DNA of 64,000 nucleotides from Shewanella algicola (GCF_014648035.1 NZ_BMQI01000011.1:39697-103696), one strand, 5' to 3'; shown: positions 1 through 10,290, counted from the stretch's first letter. Numbers and translations: made by a program. The notes: a model not told the origin generated them from the sequence alone.

Positions 1-1959
1 TAGACCCGCTTGAACATCTAAACGAGTAATCGCATTAGTGACTTTAAAGCGCCAGTAATCAAGTGTTAGCGATAAACCTTCAACGTAACTAGGTGAGTAA
101 ACTAAACCTGCTGTATAAGAGTCTGACTCTTCTGCTTGTAAGTCTTCATCTGAAGTATAACGAACCAAGATTTGTGAATCTTGCTCATTACCCCATGGAT
201 CTTCTAAGTAGTCATAAGAACCCGTGTCTCCGCCATATAGTTCGCTGATACTCGGCGCACGGAAGCCTGTTGCAGCAACACCACGAAGCATTAAATCATC
301 GGTTGCTTCATAGGTTAAACCGATTTTCCATGTAGACGCTTTACCAAATGTTGAATAATCGTCATAACGCAGTGCAAATTCACCGGTTAGTTTATCGGTG
401 AACGGAACGCTCACTTCTTGGAAAACCGAGATTACATCATAGTTGCCATCTGTTGCATCTTGCTGTGCAGCTGTACTGTCTCCGGCAACGGTAACTGGAT
501 CTGGGTTGTAATAACCACTTTCATAACGGTATTCAGCACCAATCGCAAACGCAACTGTACCTGCGCTCACGTCAAATAAATCACCGTTTAAACCCGCAGA
601 GAATACATGTTGTTCATTACCACCATCTGCATTGTCGGTATAGCTGATGTCATCAACAATATCCGATGTTAATGCATCGCCGCTGAACCACTCATCTTGA
701 TTTGCATAAACTGACTCAGACAAGTTTGTCGCATTGATTGAGTTTGCAACACTAGACTCTGCTTTGTTCTTACCATAAGTGTAAGCAACATCCCAGTTCA
801 TACCATTATTAATATCAAGCTCACCAGCAAGCCCCGCTGAGATACGGAATGTATCGGTATCTTGTGAATAAATACGTGGGCCAGCATCGGTAGTACGACG
901 ACGATATTCAACACGACCAGTTTCATCAGCTGAAATACCCGCATCTGTCATCGCATCAGTCAATGTGACACATGAGCTATCTGCATTACTGTCGCACACA
1001 TCTAGCATAACTGATGCTGGTTGCGGTGCTAACTGTTGATCAGATTTACGTTTTGTGTAAAGCGCATCAGCGGTTAACACGATGTCATTATCGAGCTCTT
1101 GAACCATATTGGCAAACAAGCTGTAACGTTCGTTTGGTGTTTGGTAGTAGCTGCTCGTAGTGTAATCATAACCGGTTGAACGATCTTCCCAACTGCCGGC
1201 ACCGTCTTGCACCATGCCATCGAGTGAGCCCGTAGGAAGATAAGAACTGTAGCCCGGCTCAGTCCAATCACGATCAGATTGAATGACGCCTTCACGCTTT
1301 GAATAAGCCGCACCAAATGTGTAATTACCGCTATCGGTATTAAATCCATATAAACCGCTTATTTCACCGGTTTCACCATCGCTTTCGCTAGTGCTACTGC
1401 CGTTAAGGTCTAATTGGAATCCTTCGAAGTCTTTTTTGGTGATGATGTTAACCACACCTGCAATGGCGTCTGAACCGTAAACAGCTGATGCGCCATCTTT
1501 TAAAATCTCAACGCGTGCAATCATTGCTACGGGAATAGAGTTTAAATCCACAGAGCTGTCAGCACCTGAGCCTGAGTTCACCATACGACGGCCGTTTAGT
1601 AGCACTAACGTACGTTGAGAGCCCATGCCGCGTAAGTCAACTTGAGCAACACCATCTGAACCATTGTTTGAACTAGAACCTAAAGCGGCACCGGCCATTG
1701 AAGTTTGAGCCTGAAGTAACTCATCGACAGAGGTAAAACCTTCTGCACGAATTGCTTCGGCAGAGATAACGGTTACAGGTGATGCTGTTTCCATATCTTG
1801 TCGCTGAATACGTGAACCAGTGACTTCGATACGTTCAACCTTTTCTTCATCTGCCGCGATAACAGCAGAAGAAAATAAACCTGTTGTTGCGACACTTGTT
1901 GCTGCTACAGCTAATAAACTGCGGCGTATTGCCTTGGCAGTTAATGTTACTGAACTCAT
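1..1959 (-). CDS. TonB-dependent receptor, N-terminal part (partial)
   Basis: Outer-membrane receptor for energised uptake of an unknown ligand. The ATG at 1959 follows a good AGGGAG ribosome-binding site, and the frame stays open to base 1, so 653 residues are visible and the C-terminal barrel lies outside the window. A signal peptide ends near residue 35 (…AVIAA). It is followed by a TonB-box-like VERIEVTGSRI and a plug domain with VDLRGMGSQRTLVLLNGRR and a VEILKDGASAVYGSDA segment. The RTLVLLNGRR-type plug is typical of receptors for larger organic nutrients rather than classical siderophore receptors; this is family knowledge, and the substrate cannot be read here. No Fur box is evident upstream. 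The long AT-rich upstream region suggests a separately regulated single gene. Confidence 0.93.
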   Translation of the reverse strand, partial: MSSVTLTAKAIRRSLLAVAATSVATTGLFSSAVIAADEEKVERIEVTGSRIQRQDMETASPVTVISAEAIRAEGFTSVDELLQAQTSMAGAALGSSSNNGSDGVAQVDLRGMGSQRTLVLLNGRRMVNSGSGADSSVDLNSIPVAMIARVEILKDGASAVYGSDAIAGVVNIITKKDFEGFQLDLNGSSTSESDGETGEISGLYGFNTDSGNYTFGAAYSKREGVIQSDRDWTEPGYSSYLPTGSLDGMVQDGAGSWEDRSTGYDYTTSSYYQTPNERYSLFANMVQELDNDIVLTADALYTKRKSDQQLAPQPASVMLDVCDSNADSSCVTLTDAMTDAGISADETGRVEYRRRTTDAGPRIYSQDTDTFRISAGLAGELDINNGMNWDVAYTYGKNKAESSVANSINATNLSESVYANQDEWFSGDALTSDIVDDISYTDNADGGNEQHVFSAGLNGDLFDVSAGTVAFAIGAEYRYESGYYNPDPVTVAGDSTAAQQDATDGNYDVISVFQEVSVPFTDKLTGEFALRYDDYSTFGKASTWKIGLTYEATDDLMLRGVAATGFRAPSISELYGGDTGSYDYLEDPWGNEQDSQILVRYTSDEDLQAEESDSYTAGLVYSPSYVEGLSLTLDYWRFKVTNAITRLDVQAGL

Positions 1960-3113
1960 GAAAAACTCCCTATTCTTGGAATTAAATAAAACAAGTTGTT
2001 ATATTTTTAATTATTAATAATCGGCCTAGCCAATTACCAAAAACATTATTAATGAATAAAAAACCTTTCGTCAACAACGGCAACATGTAAATAAAACGAT
2101 AACAAAATAAAATAACATAATTAATTTGACTAAAATAATAAATAATAAAATCATAAATTTAGGTGCATTTTAATGTTATTGTTGTTTTTGTGTTATTTTT
2201 ATAAATTAAAAACAATACAAATAGAAAACCATAAGAACACAAATGAAAGATCTGTAAAAAACAAAAAAAGTACACTTGCAACAATATGAATACAATTAAC
2301 CACAAAATGTATCTATCATTGCTTTTGTAAATTTAATTAAATTATTATTTATTTGAACTAAAAAACAGCAAGTTTGTCTTTATGACCCACTGATTATTTA
2401 TTCACAAAAGAACTTAAACGTATTCTATACGCTTATTTTTATTCAAAATATGTTAATAAATACTGTAAACAGCTTATTCAAACAGTCAAAAACATTAAGT
2501 AAACCGTGTATAAATGCAGCAATTTATCTCGCAACATTCAACAAACGGCTCGTTTATCGCTCAAAAACTGACATGATAAACACAACAAATTGATAACATT
2601 TAATGGTTAAAAAATCTCGTAAAGAATAAATAGATCAAAGTAACTAAAGCAGCGACTTGAGCGGCTCAACTGTACAGTTAATCAAGCCCCTATGCATTAA
2701 CCAACTCAGTTAACCATCCCTTCGCCTTTGTGAGTTCGAAACTCAAAGATCAACTGCAAGAAAAGGCAAAACATCATCAAGCTGAATCTCAATACTGCTG
2801 TTAACTATTGAGTGTTATAAGTTGAATGCTAGATGAGTGAAATTAATAAGTAACAACACAGAATGCGTCCAGCTGTGTTAATTAAGGCGTTACAGTGTCT
2901 TAATGGTTGTTCCCTATTAAATAGCGAGAACGCAGAGCAAAAGCTGCTGAGCATTCCTTTCAGGCGAGTTTGAAAGTGCTTAAACTGTCGCTGAGTCATC
3001 ATTTATTAACCCGCAATGGTATGAATGCTGCATTTGAGTGATGCTTGTAGGAGCTTGATGACAGAAAGTTGATGGCTGAGCGATGGAGTTAACATGTTCA
3101 TTGTTATTGTTAA
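1960..3113. other. AT-rich intergenic region, no gene seen
   Basis: About 1.15 kb without a convincing reading frame on either strand. The first 500 bases next to the receptor start are very AT-rich and probably hold its promoter. The rest is less AT-rich, with scattered stops in all frames. It may contain decayed sequence, but I could not match it to anything. Short imperfect palindromes occur (for example TGAGTT/AACTCA around 2730) without an obvious role. Confidence 0.6.
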
Positions 3114-3142
3114 ATACAAAAAAGGAGCCTTGAGGCTCCTTT
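3114..3142 (-). terminator. Rho-independent terminator of ndk
   Basis: Perfect 9-bp stem AAAGGAGCC/GGCTCCTTT (3121-3129 with 3134-3142) with a TTGA loop. On the minus strand it is followed by a T run, and it lies 20 bases past the ndk stop. Confidence 0.9.
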
Positions 3143-3162
3143 TATCATCTTACAAGCGGAGA

Positions 3163-3594
3163 TTAACGAGTGCGTGGGCACACTTCTTCAGCGCTGAAGA
3201 AGTAAGCAATTTCACGTGCTGCTGATTCAACTGCATCAGAACCGTGAACTGCGTTTTCGTCGATGCTTGCAGCGTAGTCAGCACGTAAAGTGCCACGAGC
3301 AGCTTCAGCAGGGTTAGTAGCACCCATGATTTCGCGGTTAGCTAGTACTGCATTTTCGCCTTCTAACACTTGAACCATTACTGGACCAGAAGTCATGAAA
3401 GACACTAAAGCACCAAAGAAAGGACGTGCGCTGTGTTCAGCGTAGAAGCCTTCAGCTTGTTCTTTCGAAAGGTGAACCATTTTAGAAGCAATGATCGTAA
3501 GACCTGCTGATTCAAAACGGTTATAAATAGCACCGATGTGGTTTTTTGCAACTGCATCTGGCTTGATAATAGAAAATGTGCGTTCGATCGCCAT
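3163..3594 (-). CDS. ndk: nucleoside diphosphate kinase
   Basis: Cytosolic enzyme that transfers the gamma phosphate of ATP to nucleoside diphosphates, balancing NTP and dNTP pools through a phosphohistidine intermediate. The product is 143 residues, the usual family length. The start [15 protein letters not shown] is chosen because AGGAAG lies just upstream. The catalytic histidine is H117 in NAVHGSD, and R58, the GATNP loop and R100-G-T-L-R are as expected. The gene is monocistronic: a TATAAT box lies about 45 bases upstream and a strong terminator follows. It lies downstream of the damaged rimK and a solo repeat end. Confidence 0.97.
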   Translation of the reverse strand: MAIERTFSIIKPDAVAKNHIGAIYNRFESAGLTIIASKMVHLSKEQAEGFYAEHSARPFFGALVSFMTSGPVMVQVLEGENAVLANREIMGATNPAEAARGTLRADYAASIDENAVHGSDAVESAAREIAYFFSAEEVCPRTR

Positions 3595-3637
3595 AACTAG
3601 CTTCCTTAATGTGAGCAAGTTTAAAAAATTCGCGCGG

Positions 3638-3666
3638 ATTATACGTAATTTTACTGAAAATGCCTA
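3638..3666 (-). promoter_or_regulatory. probable ndk promoter
   Basis: Minus-strand TATAAT (plus 3638-3643) with a weak -35 (TAGGCA) 17 bases upstream, 44 bases before the ndk start codon. Only the -10 is convincing. Confidence 0.5.
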
Positions 3667-3713
3667 GCCTTATCAGCATCGACAATCACATTTCAGCATT
3701 TGTTGAGGTTATT

Positions 3714-3730
3714 TAACCTGAGCTCGGGAT
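3714..3730. repeat. solo copy of a MITE terminal repeat
   Basis: The stretch AACCTGAGCTCGGGATA here is identical to the left terminal repeat of the 194-bp element at 24714-24907. Here only one end is present, 8 bases beyond the rimK stop codon and with no matching opposite end nearby. It looks like a remnant or scar of the same repeat family. Confidence 0.6.
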
Positions 3731-3737
3731 ATTTAGA

Positions 3738-4638
3738 TTAACAAACGCCCATTTTGGCGCTTTGTTTGCTCTGTTTATTGGCATTTTTTTCAATAAAACA
3801 AATGATGGCATCAGCCACATCTTTATCGGTTGCCGCTTCAATACCTTCAAGTCCTGGCGACGAGTTCACTTCCATCACTACAGGTCCATGATTTGAACGT
3901 AATAAATCAACCCCAGCCACATTTAACCCCATAGTGCGCGCCGCAAGTAAGGCCACTGAACGCTCTTGTGGTGAAAGCTTAACCGCCACCTCGATGTAAG
4001 TTTGAGCGAAACTCACCAGGCTTGGCTTGACGCTTCATGGCGGCAATCACCTTATCCCCGAGAACAAAACAGCGAATATCTGCACCTTGGGCTTCGGCAA
4101 TGTATTCTTGCACCATAATGTTAGCTTTAAGGCCCATAAAGGCCTCTAGTACACTTTCAGCGGCTTTACGAGTTTCAGCAAGCACCACACCAATACCCTG
4201 AGTGCCTTCAAGTAATTTAACCACTAATGGCGCACCGCCCACCATGTCGATTAAATCAGGAATATCACTCGGTTTATTGGCAAAACCAGTAATAGGTAGA
4301 CCAATTCCCTTGCGCGACAATAATTGCATCGAACGTAATTTATCACGCGAGCGAGCAATGCCAATTGAGCTATTTACAGAATAAACACCCATCATTTCTA
4401 ATTGGCGTAATACCGCTGAACCATAAAACGTCACAGAGGCACCAACCCGCGGGATCACTGCATCAAAATGACCTAAATCTTTACCTGCCATATGAATACT
4501 TGGCTTAGTCATATTGATGTTCATATAACACTTTAATGGGTTGATGACTTTAACTTCATGTCCGCGGGCGACAGCAGCTTCGACTAAGCGACGAGTTGAA
4601 TATAATTGCGGGCCTTGAGACAGTATTGCGATGCGCAC
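3738..4638 (-). pseudogene. rimK: rimK-type S6 glutamate ligase, frameshifted
   Basis: ATP-grasp ligase that adds glutamates to the C-terminus of ribosomal protein S6. The GTG start at 4638 follows GGAG at good spacing. The first frame (4638 to 3979) runs through [40 protein letters not shown] and FRSNLHRGG, then stops at once. The second frame resumes with VKLSPQERS and carries the metal-binding end ([14 protein letters not shown]) to 3738. Compared with E. coli RimK, the segment between HRGG and PQER is 11 nucleotides short, so a small frame-breaking deletion near 3985 is inferred. A short deletion outside a homopolymer is not a typical sequencing error. The full enzyme should not be made unless ribosomes shift frame. 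Confidence 0.85.
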
Positions 4639-4713
4639 AGAGTGCTCCAAAATAGAAATTTTGGCGCATCATACGCTGAGTTTATTTAAAATCAATCACA
4701 GGAATGACCAGGA

Positions 4714-4745
4714 ATAAAAAAAGAGTCAATCTTGATGATTGACTC
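4714..4745 (-). terminator. Rho-independent terminator of the isc operon
   Basis: Perfect 9-bp stem GAGTCAATC/GATTGACTC (4723-4731 with 4737-4745), 5-base loop, and a run of seven T on the minus strand. It lies 40 bases after fdx and closes the iscR-to-fdx transcript. Confidence 0.92.
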
Positions 4746-4784
4746 TCATTTTATATGCTTGAATCATGCTCACGCTATTGTAAA

Positions 4785-5120
4785 TTAGCCTTCGCTAACC
4801 ATGTTAATGGTGTATTTAGGAATATCAATTACCATATCGCAGTCAACCACTTTAGCTTGGCAAGACAAGCGGCTTTCTGGCTCTAAACCCCATGCTTTAT
4901 CTAGCATGTCATCTTCAAGCTCATCACTTTCTTCTAGTTGATCAAAGCCTTCACGCACAACCACATGACAAGTGGTACAAGCACATGACTTTTCACAAGC
5001 GTGTTCGATTTGAATACCGTTACGCAGTGCAACATCTAAAATGGTTTCACCAATTTCTGCTTCAAGTACTGCGCCGTCTGGACAAAGCTCTTGATGGGGT
5101 AAAAATACTAACTGTGGCAT
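4785..5120 (-). CDS. fdx: ISC-type [2Fe-2S] ferredoxin
   Basis: Electron carrier of iron-sulfur cluster assembly, thought to supply electrons to the IscS-IscU complex. The 111 residues match the family. The four cluster ligands are visible at C42, C48, C51 (HACEKSCACTTC) and C87 (RLSCQAK), the same positions as in E. coli Fdx. It is the last gene of the isc operon, 8 bases after hscA, and is followed by the operon terminator. No iscX gene follows, unlike in E. coli. Confidence 0.97.
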   Translation of the reverse strand: MPQLVFLPHQELCPDGAVLEAEIGETILDVALRNGIQIEHACEKSCACTTCHVVVREGFDQLEESDELEDDMLDKAWGLEPESRLSCQAKVVDCDMVIDIPKYTINMVSEG

Positions 5121-5128
5121 TATTTCAC

Positions 5129-6988
5129 CTATATGTTATCGACCGACTGCCCTTTTAGCGCCGATCTAATAGAATTATCCATGCGTCGTGACGCAAAATC
5201 TTGAGTTTGGTCATCTAACTTAGCAATGGCTTTCTCGATTGCATCAACATCATCTTGTTGTGCTGTTGCTGCTAGCTCAGCAATGGCAGAAGTTAATTGC
5301 TGACGCTCTTGCTCTTCGAGTAAATCACCGTCTTTAGCCAGTGCAGCATTGAGCGACTCAATAACACGTGCGGCTTCAACTTTTTGCTCAGCCAGCATAC
5401 GACGAGTGATGTCGTCTTTTGCGTGCTTCATTGAATCTTTGAGCATGGTGGCAATTTCAGTGTCAGACAAACCAAATGAGGGTTTAACCTGAATGGTAGT
5501 TTTCACCTCGGTTGATTTTTCCATCGCGGTAACACTTAATAGGCCATCGGCATCGACTTGAAACGTCACACGAATATGAGCAGCACCCGCAGCTAACGGT
5601 GGAATACCGTGAAGCGTAAAGCGGGCCAATGAACGGCAATCATCAACCAGTTCACGCTCACCTTGAACCACATGGAATGCCATCGCAGTTTGACCGTCTT
5701 TAAACGTAGTAAACTCTTGCGCACGGGCAACTGGGATTGTGGTATTACGGGTTACGACTTTTTCAACCAGTCCGCCCATGGTTTCTACACCAAGCGATAA
5801 TGGAATGACATCTAACAATAACAAGTCTGATTCTGGTTTATTACCTACCAAAATATCAGCTTGAATTGCAGCGCCAATCGCCACGACGCGATCAGGGTCA
5901 ATGGAAGTCAGAGGGGCTTTTTTAAAGAAGGCTTCGACTTGCTCGCGCACTAACGGTACACGCGTTGAACCACCCACCATCACGGTTTCAATGACTTCAT
6001 CAACACTCACACCAGCATCACGTAAAGTGCGGCGGCAACTGCTAATGGTCTTTTTCACTAATGCGCTAATCAGTTCATTAAATAACGATTTATCAACTGA
6101 AGTCGTTAATGTTTGATTATCAATCACCACACTAGCATCAGTGCTGTCGTTTTCTGTTAAGGCTTCTTTAACACGACGTGCTTCAATTAATAACTGACGC
6201 GCCAATTGATTGTTGGGCTCAGTGATACTCCACACTTGTTGTAAATGGCTTACTAATAGATGATCAAAATCATCGCCGCCCAATGCAGAATCACCGCCAG
6301 TGGCCAATACTTCAAAGACACCACGATTTAAACGCAGTACTGAGATATCAAATGTGCCACCACCTAAATCATAAATCGCAATCACGCCTTCTTGCTTAGA
6401 ATCTAATCCGTAAGCAATCGCAGCAGCTGTTGGCTCATTGAGTAAACGCAGTACCTTGACGCCGAGTAATTCAGCCGCATCTTTTGTGCCTTGACGTTGA
6501 GCATCATCAAAATAGGCCGGCACGGTAATCACAATACCTTGCAGCTCGCCGCCTAACGTTGTTTCAGCTCGAGCAATTAACGGCTTGAGAATTTCTGCTG
6601 ACACTTGTACAGGGTTAACCTGGCCCATTGGTGTGCTAAATACAGGTAAACCGTTTTCACTTGCGTGTAATGCATAAGGTAATTTATGAGCGCCCGATTG
6701 CACATCAGCCAAGCTTCGGCCCATAAAACGTTTAACCGATACAATAGTGTTTTGTGGATCTAACGCTGATTTGGCTTGGGCTTCATAACCCACTTGCACA
6801 GCGTCTTCACCATAATGCACTACCGACGGTAATGAGTGACGGCCATCGTCATCTTCTAGGGTCGATGCAAGTCCGCTTCTCACTGTGGCCACAAGTGAAT
6901 TAGTGGTGCCAAGATCGATCCCCACAGCCAAACGATGTTGGTGCGGTGCGGCGCTTTGGCCAGGTTCTGCAATTTGCAACAGTGCCAT
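5129..6988 (-). CDS. hscA: Hsp70-type chaperone HscA
   Basis: Specialised Hsp70 that, with HscB and ATP, releases assembled clusters from IscU by binding its LPPVK loop. The start [17 protein letters not shown] is chosen by near identity to E. coli HscA, giving 619 residues (616 in E. coli); an upstream in-frame extension is not used. Nucleotide-binding domain motifs are [43 protein letters not shown] and VGGSTRVP. The substrate-binding domain follows from about residue 390 and ends with LKGQSVDNI. It sits between hscB and fdx in the isc operon. Confidence 0.97.
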   Translation of the reverse strand: MALLQIAEPGQSAAPHQHRLAVGIDLGTTNSLVATVRSGLASTLEDDDGRHSLPSVVHYGEDAVQVGYEAQAKSALDPQNTIVSVKRFMGRSLADVQSGAHKLPYALHASENGLPVFSTPMGQVNPVQVSAEILKPLIARAETTLGGELQGIVITVPAYFDDAQRQGTKDAAELLGVKVLRLLNEPTAAAIAYGLDSKQEGVIAIYDLGGGTFDISVLRLNRGVFEVLATGGDSALGGDDFDHLLVSHLQQVWSITEPNNQLARQLLIEARRVKEALTENDSTDASVVIDNQTLTTSVDKSLFNELISALVKKTISSCRRTLRDAGVSVDEVIETVMVGGSTRVPLVREQVEAFFKKAPLTSIDPDRVVAIGAAIQADILVGNKPESDLLLLDVIPLSLGVETMGGLVEKVVTRNTTIPVARAQEFTTFKDGQTAMAFHVVQGERELVDDCRSLARFTLHGIPPLAAGAAHIRVTFQVDADGLLSVTAMEKSTEVKTTIQVKPSFGLSDTEIATMLKDSMKHAKDDITRRMLAEQKVEAARVIESLNAALAKDGDLLEEQERQQLTSAIAELAATAQQDDVDAIEKAIAKLDDQTQDFASRRMDNSIRSALKGQSVDNI

Positions 6989-7052
6989 AGTGTTCCAACT
7001 TGTTGTGTTATTGACCAGCATTGCTAGTCATAAAATTTAATGTATGCCTTAC

Positions 7053-7577
7053 TTAGTCAAGCAAACCATCTTCAATGCGACTTAACTCATCTTGCAATTT
7101 TGCCATAAACTTAAGCTTACGTATTTGATCTGCTGCTAATAATGCGTCAGCTTGATCATTTGAGGCGAGTAACGTGGCTAATTGAATCGACAACGATGAT
7201 TCAAATTCGCTAAAAGAGTCGTATAACTCGTCAATTAAGTCTTGTGGTTGTTGGCTATGCTGGATGTCTTCTAATGCTTCACGCCACTCCATTTGTTGCA
7301 TTAAAAATGCACCATCTTTTAGGGTGGTGGTTTCATGGCTTAATTCAATGCCACGTAAACTCAACATGTGCTCAGCACGACGTAAGGGATTTTTAAGCGT
7401 TTGGTAGCCATCGTTAATTTGCGCTGTACGTTGTACAGACAACATTTTTTGTTGTTCAGTATCGTTGGCAAATTTATCGGGATGGACCGCCCGTTGCAGT
7501 TCGCGGTAGCGCTCTGCAAGTAAGGCGGTGTCGATATCAAAGGCAGGTTCTAGATTAAACAGATCGAAATAATTCAT
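7053..7577 (-). CDS. hscB: J-domain co-chaperone HscB
   Basis: Co-chaperone that brings IscU to HscA and stimulates its ATPase. The product is 174 residues. The N-terminal J domain contains the HPD motif at residues 32-34 ([10 protein letters not shown]), followed by the [18 protein letters not shown] segment typical of HscB. The C-terminal three-helix bundle binds IscU in the family. It lies 48 bases after iscA and 64 before hscA, within the operon. Confidence 0.97.
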   Translation of the reverse strand: MNYFDLFNLEPAFDIDTALLAERYRELQRAVHPDKFANDTEQQKMLSVQRTAQINDGYQTLKNPLRRAEHMLSLRGIELSHETTTLKDGAFLMQQMEWREALEDIQHSQQPQDLIDELYDSFSEFESSLSIQLATLLASNDQADALLAADQIRKLKFMAKLQDELSRIEDGLLD

Positions 7578-7625
7578 GGGCAGATATCATGCTTACTGTT
7601 TTCGATAAAACGGCTCAGGTAATGT

Positions 7626-7949
7626 TTAAACGGTAAAGCTTTCACCGCAACCACATTCGCCTTTTGCATTCGGGTTATTAAACTGAAAACCTTCATTTAG
7701 GCCTTCTTTGACAAAGTCGAGTTCAATACCTTGCAAATAAATAAAGCTTTTAGCATCGATGATGATGTTAACACCATCGATGTTATAGACTTCATCGTCG
7801 TCATTGAGTTCATCAACAAACTCAATAACGTATGCCATACCTGAACAACCTGATGTTCTCAATCCAAGGCGTAAACCTAAGCCTTTGCCGCGGTTAGCAA
7901 GAAACGATCTGACTCGGTCTGCTGCCGCTGGTGTCATTGAAATAGCCAT
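7626..7949 (-). CDS. iscA: A-type iron-sulfur carrier IscA
   Basis: Carrier that takes clusters from IscU to client proteins. The product is 107 residues. The three conserved cysteines are C35 (TSGCSG) and C99/C101 (GECGCGESF), spaced as in E. coli IscA. It follows iscU by 20 bases and precedes hscB in the isc operon. Confidence 0.97.
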   Translation of the reverse strand: MAISMTPAAADRVRSFLANRGKGLGLRLGLRTSGCSGMAYVIEFVDELNDDDEVYNIDGVNIIIDAKSFIYLQGIELDFVKEGLNEGFQFNNPNAKGECGCGESFTV

Positions 7950-7969
7950 CTATACTCCAGGTCTAAGTC

Positions 7970-8353
7970 TTACTTAGCTTGCTTACTTTTATACTCTTCA
8001 ATTGCTGCTTTAATGGCGTCTTCAGCCAAAATTGAACAATGAATTTTAACCGGTGGTAATGCAAGTTCTTCAGCGATATCAGCGTTTTTGATTGTTGCTG
8101 CTTCGTCGACACTTTTACCTTTAACCCACTCAGTGACCAGTGAGCTTGATGCTATTGCACTACCACAACCGTAGGTTTTGAATTTGGCATCTTCAATAAT
8201 GCCATCAGTACCAATTTTAAGTTGCAGCTTCATTACGTCACCACAAGCTGGTGCACCAACCATACCGGTGACTACCGATGGATCGTTTTTATCAAATGAA
8301 CCTACGTTACGTGGGTTTTCATAATGATCGATTACTTTTTCGCTATAAGCCAT
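7970..8353 (-). CDS. iscU: iron-sulfur scaffold IscU
   Basis: Scaffold on which IscS-derived sulfur and iron form a [2Fe-2S] cluster. The product is 127 residues. Ligands are C37 (APACGDVM), C63 (TYGCGSAIASSS) and C106 (KIHCSILAE), and the HscA recognition motif LPPVK is present at about residues 99-103. It lies 32 bases after iscS, with a good ribosome-binding site (AGGAG). Confidence 0.98.
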   Translation of the reverse strand: MAYSEKVIDHYENPRNVGSFDKNDPSVVTGMVGAPACGDVMKLQLKIGTDGIIEDAKFKTYGCGSAIASSSLVTEWVKGKSVDEAATIKNADIAEELALPPVKIHCSILAEDAIKAAIEEYKSKQAK

Positions 8354-8385
8354 GATATTGCTCCTAAATCTTTGTCGTTAAACGA

Positions 8386-9600
8386 TTAATGATGTGCCCA
8401 TTGAACCTGGTTCAAATCGATACCATCTTTGAACATCTCCCAAAGAGGAGACATCTCACGTAACTTATCAATAGATTCAGTTATCGTTTTAATAGCATGT
8501 TCAATTTCTTCATCGGTAGTAAAACGACCGATAGAAAAACGAATTGAGCTGTGAGCCATTTCATCATTTAAACCTAAAGCACGTAAAACGTAGCTTGGTT
8601 CTAAACTGGCTGAGGTACAGGCTGAACCTGAAGAAACGGCTAAGTCTTTCAGTGCCATCATTAGCGATTCGCCTTCAACAAAGTTGAAACTTACGTTAAA
8701 GATGCCGCTGTAGCGCTGCTGCATATCACCATTGATATAAGTTTCTTCAATATCTTTGATGCCATTCCATAATTTGTCACGTAAACGAGTAATGCGTGCA
8801 CCGTCTTCAGCCATGTCTTGCTTGGCAATGGCCGCAGCTTCGCCAAGACCAACAATTTGGTGAGTCGCAAGAGTACCGCTGCGCATACCACGCTCGTGTC
8901 CACCACCGTGCATTTGAGATTCAAGACGAATACGCGGCTTACGACGAACATATAATGCGCCGATACCTTTAGGGCCATACATCTTATGACCAGAAATCGA
9001 AATTAAATCTACTTTAGTGGTTTGCACATCAATCGGTAATTTACCTGCACTTTGCGCAGCATCCATGTGGAAGAAAATACCTTTTGAACGACATAATTCA
9101 CCGATGGCATCAATGTCATGTACTACGCCAATTTCGTTGTTAACATGCATGATGCTAACTAAAATGGTGTCATCACGCATGGCAGCTTCTAAACGTTCCA
9201 TTGGGATGATGCCATTGGCTTCTGGCTCAAGGTAAGTGACTTCGTAACCTTCACGCTCTAACTGACGACAAGTATCTAATGTCGCTTTATGTTCAGTTTT
9301 ACTGGTGATGATGTGCTTGCCCTTTTTATTGTAAAAATGAGCAATACCTTTAATAGCAAGGTTACTAGATTCTGTCGCACCAGAAGTGAAAACGATTTCG
9401 CGCTGGTCTGCATTAATCAAGTCAGCAACTTGATTACGGGCAATATCAACTGCCTCTTCAGCTTGCCAACCATAACGATGTGAACGCGATGCTGGATTAC
9501 CAAACACGCCGTCCATTGTCATGTGTTGCACCATTTTTTCTGCGACACGCGGATCTACAGGGGTTGTTGCGGCATAATCTAAATAGATAGGAAGCTTCAT
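8386..9600 (-). CDS. iscS: cysteine desulfurase IscS
   Basis: PLP enzyme that converts cysteine to alanine and a protein persulfide, the sulfur source for IscU, tRNA thiolation and other paths. The product is 404 residues, the E. coli length. The PLP lysine is K206 ([12 protein letters not shown]) and the catalytic cysteine C328 lies in [17 protein letters not shown]. The N-terminus [19 protein letters not shown] is characteristic. First structural gene after iscR (82-base gap). The cysE gene upstream and cysK at 62 kb make its substrate. Confidence 0.98.
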   Translation of the reverse strand: MKLPIYLDYAATTPVDPRVAEKMVQHMTMDGVFGNPASRSHRYGWQAEEAVDIARNQVADLINADQREIVFTSGATESSNLAIKGIAHFYNKKGKHIITSKTEHKATLDTCRQLEREGYEVTYLEPEANGIIPMERLEAAMRDDTILVSIMHVNNEIGVVHDIDAIGELCRSKGIFFHMDAAQSAGKLPIDVQTTKVDLISISGHKMYGPKGIGALYVRRKPRIRLESQMHGGGHERGMRSGTLATHQIVGLGEAAAIAKQDMAEDGARITRLRDKLWNGIKDIEETYINGDMQQRYSGIFNVSFNFVEGESLMMALKDLAVSSGSACTSASLEPSYVLRALGLNDEMAHSSIRFSIGRFTTDEEIEHAIKTITESIDKLREMSPLWEMFKDGIDLNQVQWAHH

Positions 9601-9682
9601 AACACACTCCGTACTTAGCAGTCTCAGATGAGGCTACATACAACGTACAAATAATAATTATTTATCAATCAACATAGTTGAG

Positions 9683-10144
9683 TTACAAACTCACTCTATG
9701 TTCCTTTTGTATTTCGTCTTGCTTTAACGAGATAAATTGAACATCGCGTTTTTGCATTAAGCCTGCAAGCGAAATACCATCTAAAAACTCAGAAATTTGT
9801 TTACTTAAGTCGCCCCATAACGAATGGGTTAGGCAACGAGTGCCACTTTGGCAGTTACCTTGTCCATGACAGCGAGTAGCATCAACTGATTCATCAACGG
9901 CATGCACGACCATACCGACTGAAATATCAACGGCTTCTAAACCTAAACGATAACCACCACCAGGTCCACGAACACTCGACACTAGACCATGTTTACGTAA
10001 CTTTGCGAAGAGTTGTTCAAGATAAGACAAAGAAATACCTTGTCTTTCAGAAATATCGGCTAAGGGCACTGGGCCTGCAGCTGAGTGAATAGCAACATCT
10101 AACATAGCTGTCACTGCATAGCGACCTTTTGATGTAAGTTTCAT
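9683..10144 (-). CDS. iscR: iron-sulfur cluster regulator IscR
   Basis: Rrf2-family repressor that senses cluster status by binding a [2Fe-2S] cluster and represses its own operon when clusters are plentiful. The start [16 protein letters not shown] is chosen by homology and the GGGAG upstream; an upstream in-frame extension is rejected. The product is 153 residues. The winged-helix domain spans residues 1-70 ([20 protein letters not shown] recognition region). Cluster ligands are C92, C98, C104 and H107 (TRCHGQGNC…TRCLTH), exactly the E. coli positions. It heads the isc operon with two operators just upstream. Confidence 0.97.
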   Translation of the reverse strand: MKLTSKGRYAVTAMLDVAIHSAAGPVPLADISERQGISLSYLEQLFAKLRKHGLVSSVRGPGGGYRLGLEAVDISVGMVVHAVDESVDATRCHGQGNCQSGTRCLTHSLWGDLSKQISEFLDGISLAGLMQKRDVQFISLKQDEIQKEHRVSL

Positions 10145-10180
10145 AACTTGTACTGCTCCCAAAAAGTATGCAGTAATTTC

Positions 10181-10208
10181 ATCATACCCGAGTAATTTAG
10201 TCAAGTAT
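10181..10208 (-). promoter_or_regulatory. iscR promoter-proximal IscR type 1 site and -10
   Basis: On the minus strand this 25-bp site begins ATACTTGACTAAATTACTC and ends GGGTAT. It fits the E. coli type 1 IscR consensus (ATASYYGACTRWWWYAGTCRRSTAT) at nearly all positions. A TATGAT -10 box (plus 10181-10186) overlaps its end, about 37 bases before the iscR start. Predicted role: repression by [2Fe-2S]-IscR. Confidence 0.82.
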
Positions 10209-10233
10209 TAATCCGACTAAATTACTCAAGTAT
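10209..10233 (-). promoter_or_regulatory. second, abutting IscR type 1 site
   Basis: Directly adjoining the first site. On the minus strand it begins ATACTTGAGTAATTTAGTC and ends GGATTA, again close to the type 1 IscR consensus. Two tandem sites with no gap resemble the arrangement before E. coli iscR. Confidence 0.78.
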
Positions 10234-10251
10234 TAAGGTATTTGATATAAC

Positions 10252-10290
10252 AAAAAGGTATCGGTTTTCGCCGGGCTATTTAACCTTTTT
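10252..10290. terminator. bidirectional hairpin, probable cysE terminator
   Basis: Outer stem AAAAAGGT/ACCTTTTT (10252-10259 with 10283-10290) around a partly paired centre. T-rich tails on both strands suit termination of leftward cysE, which ends 86 bases away. Confidence 0.5.

Noticed and set aside
2640..3110. Possible degenerate coding region
   Set aside because: Stops in all frames and no motif recognised; kept only as an intergenic note.
4600..4650. TTG start four codons upstream for rimK
   Set aside because: It overlaps the GGAG ribosome-binding site; the GTG at 4638 gives the conserved [10 protein letters not shown]-terminus.
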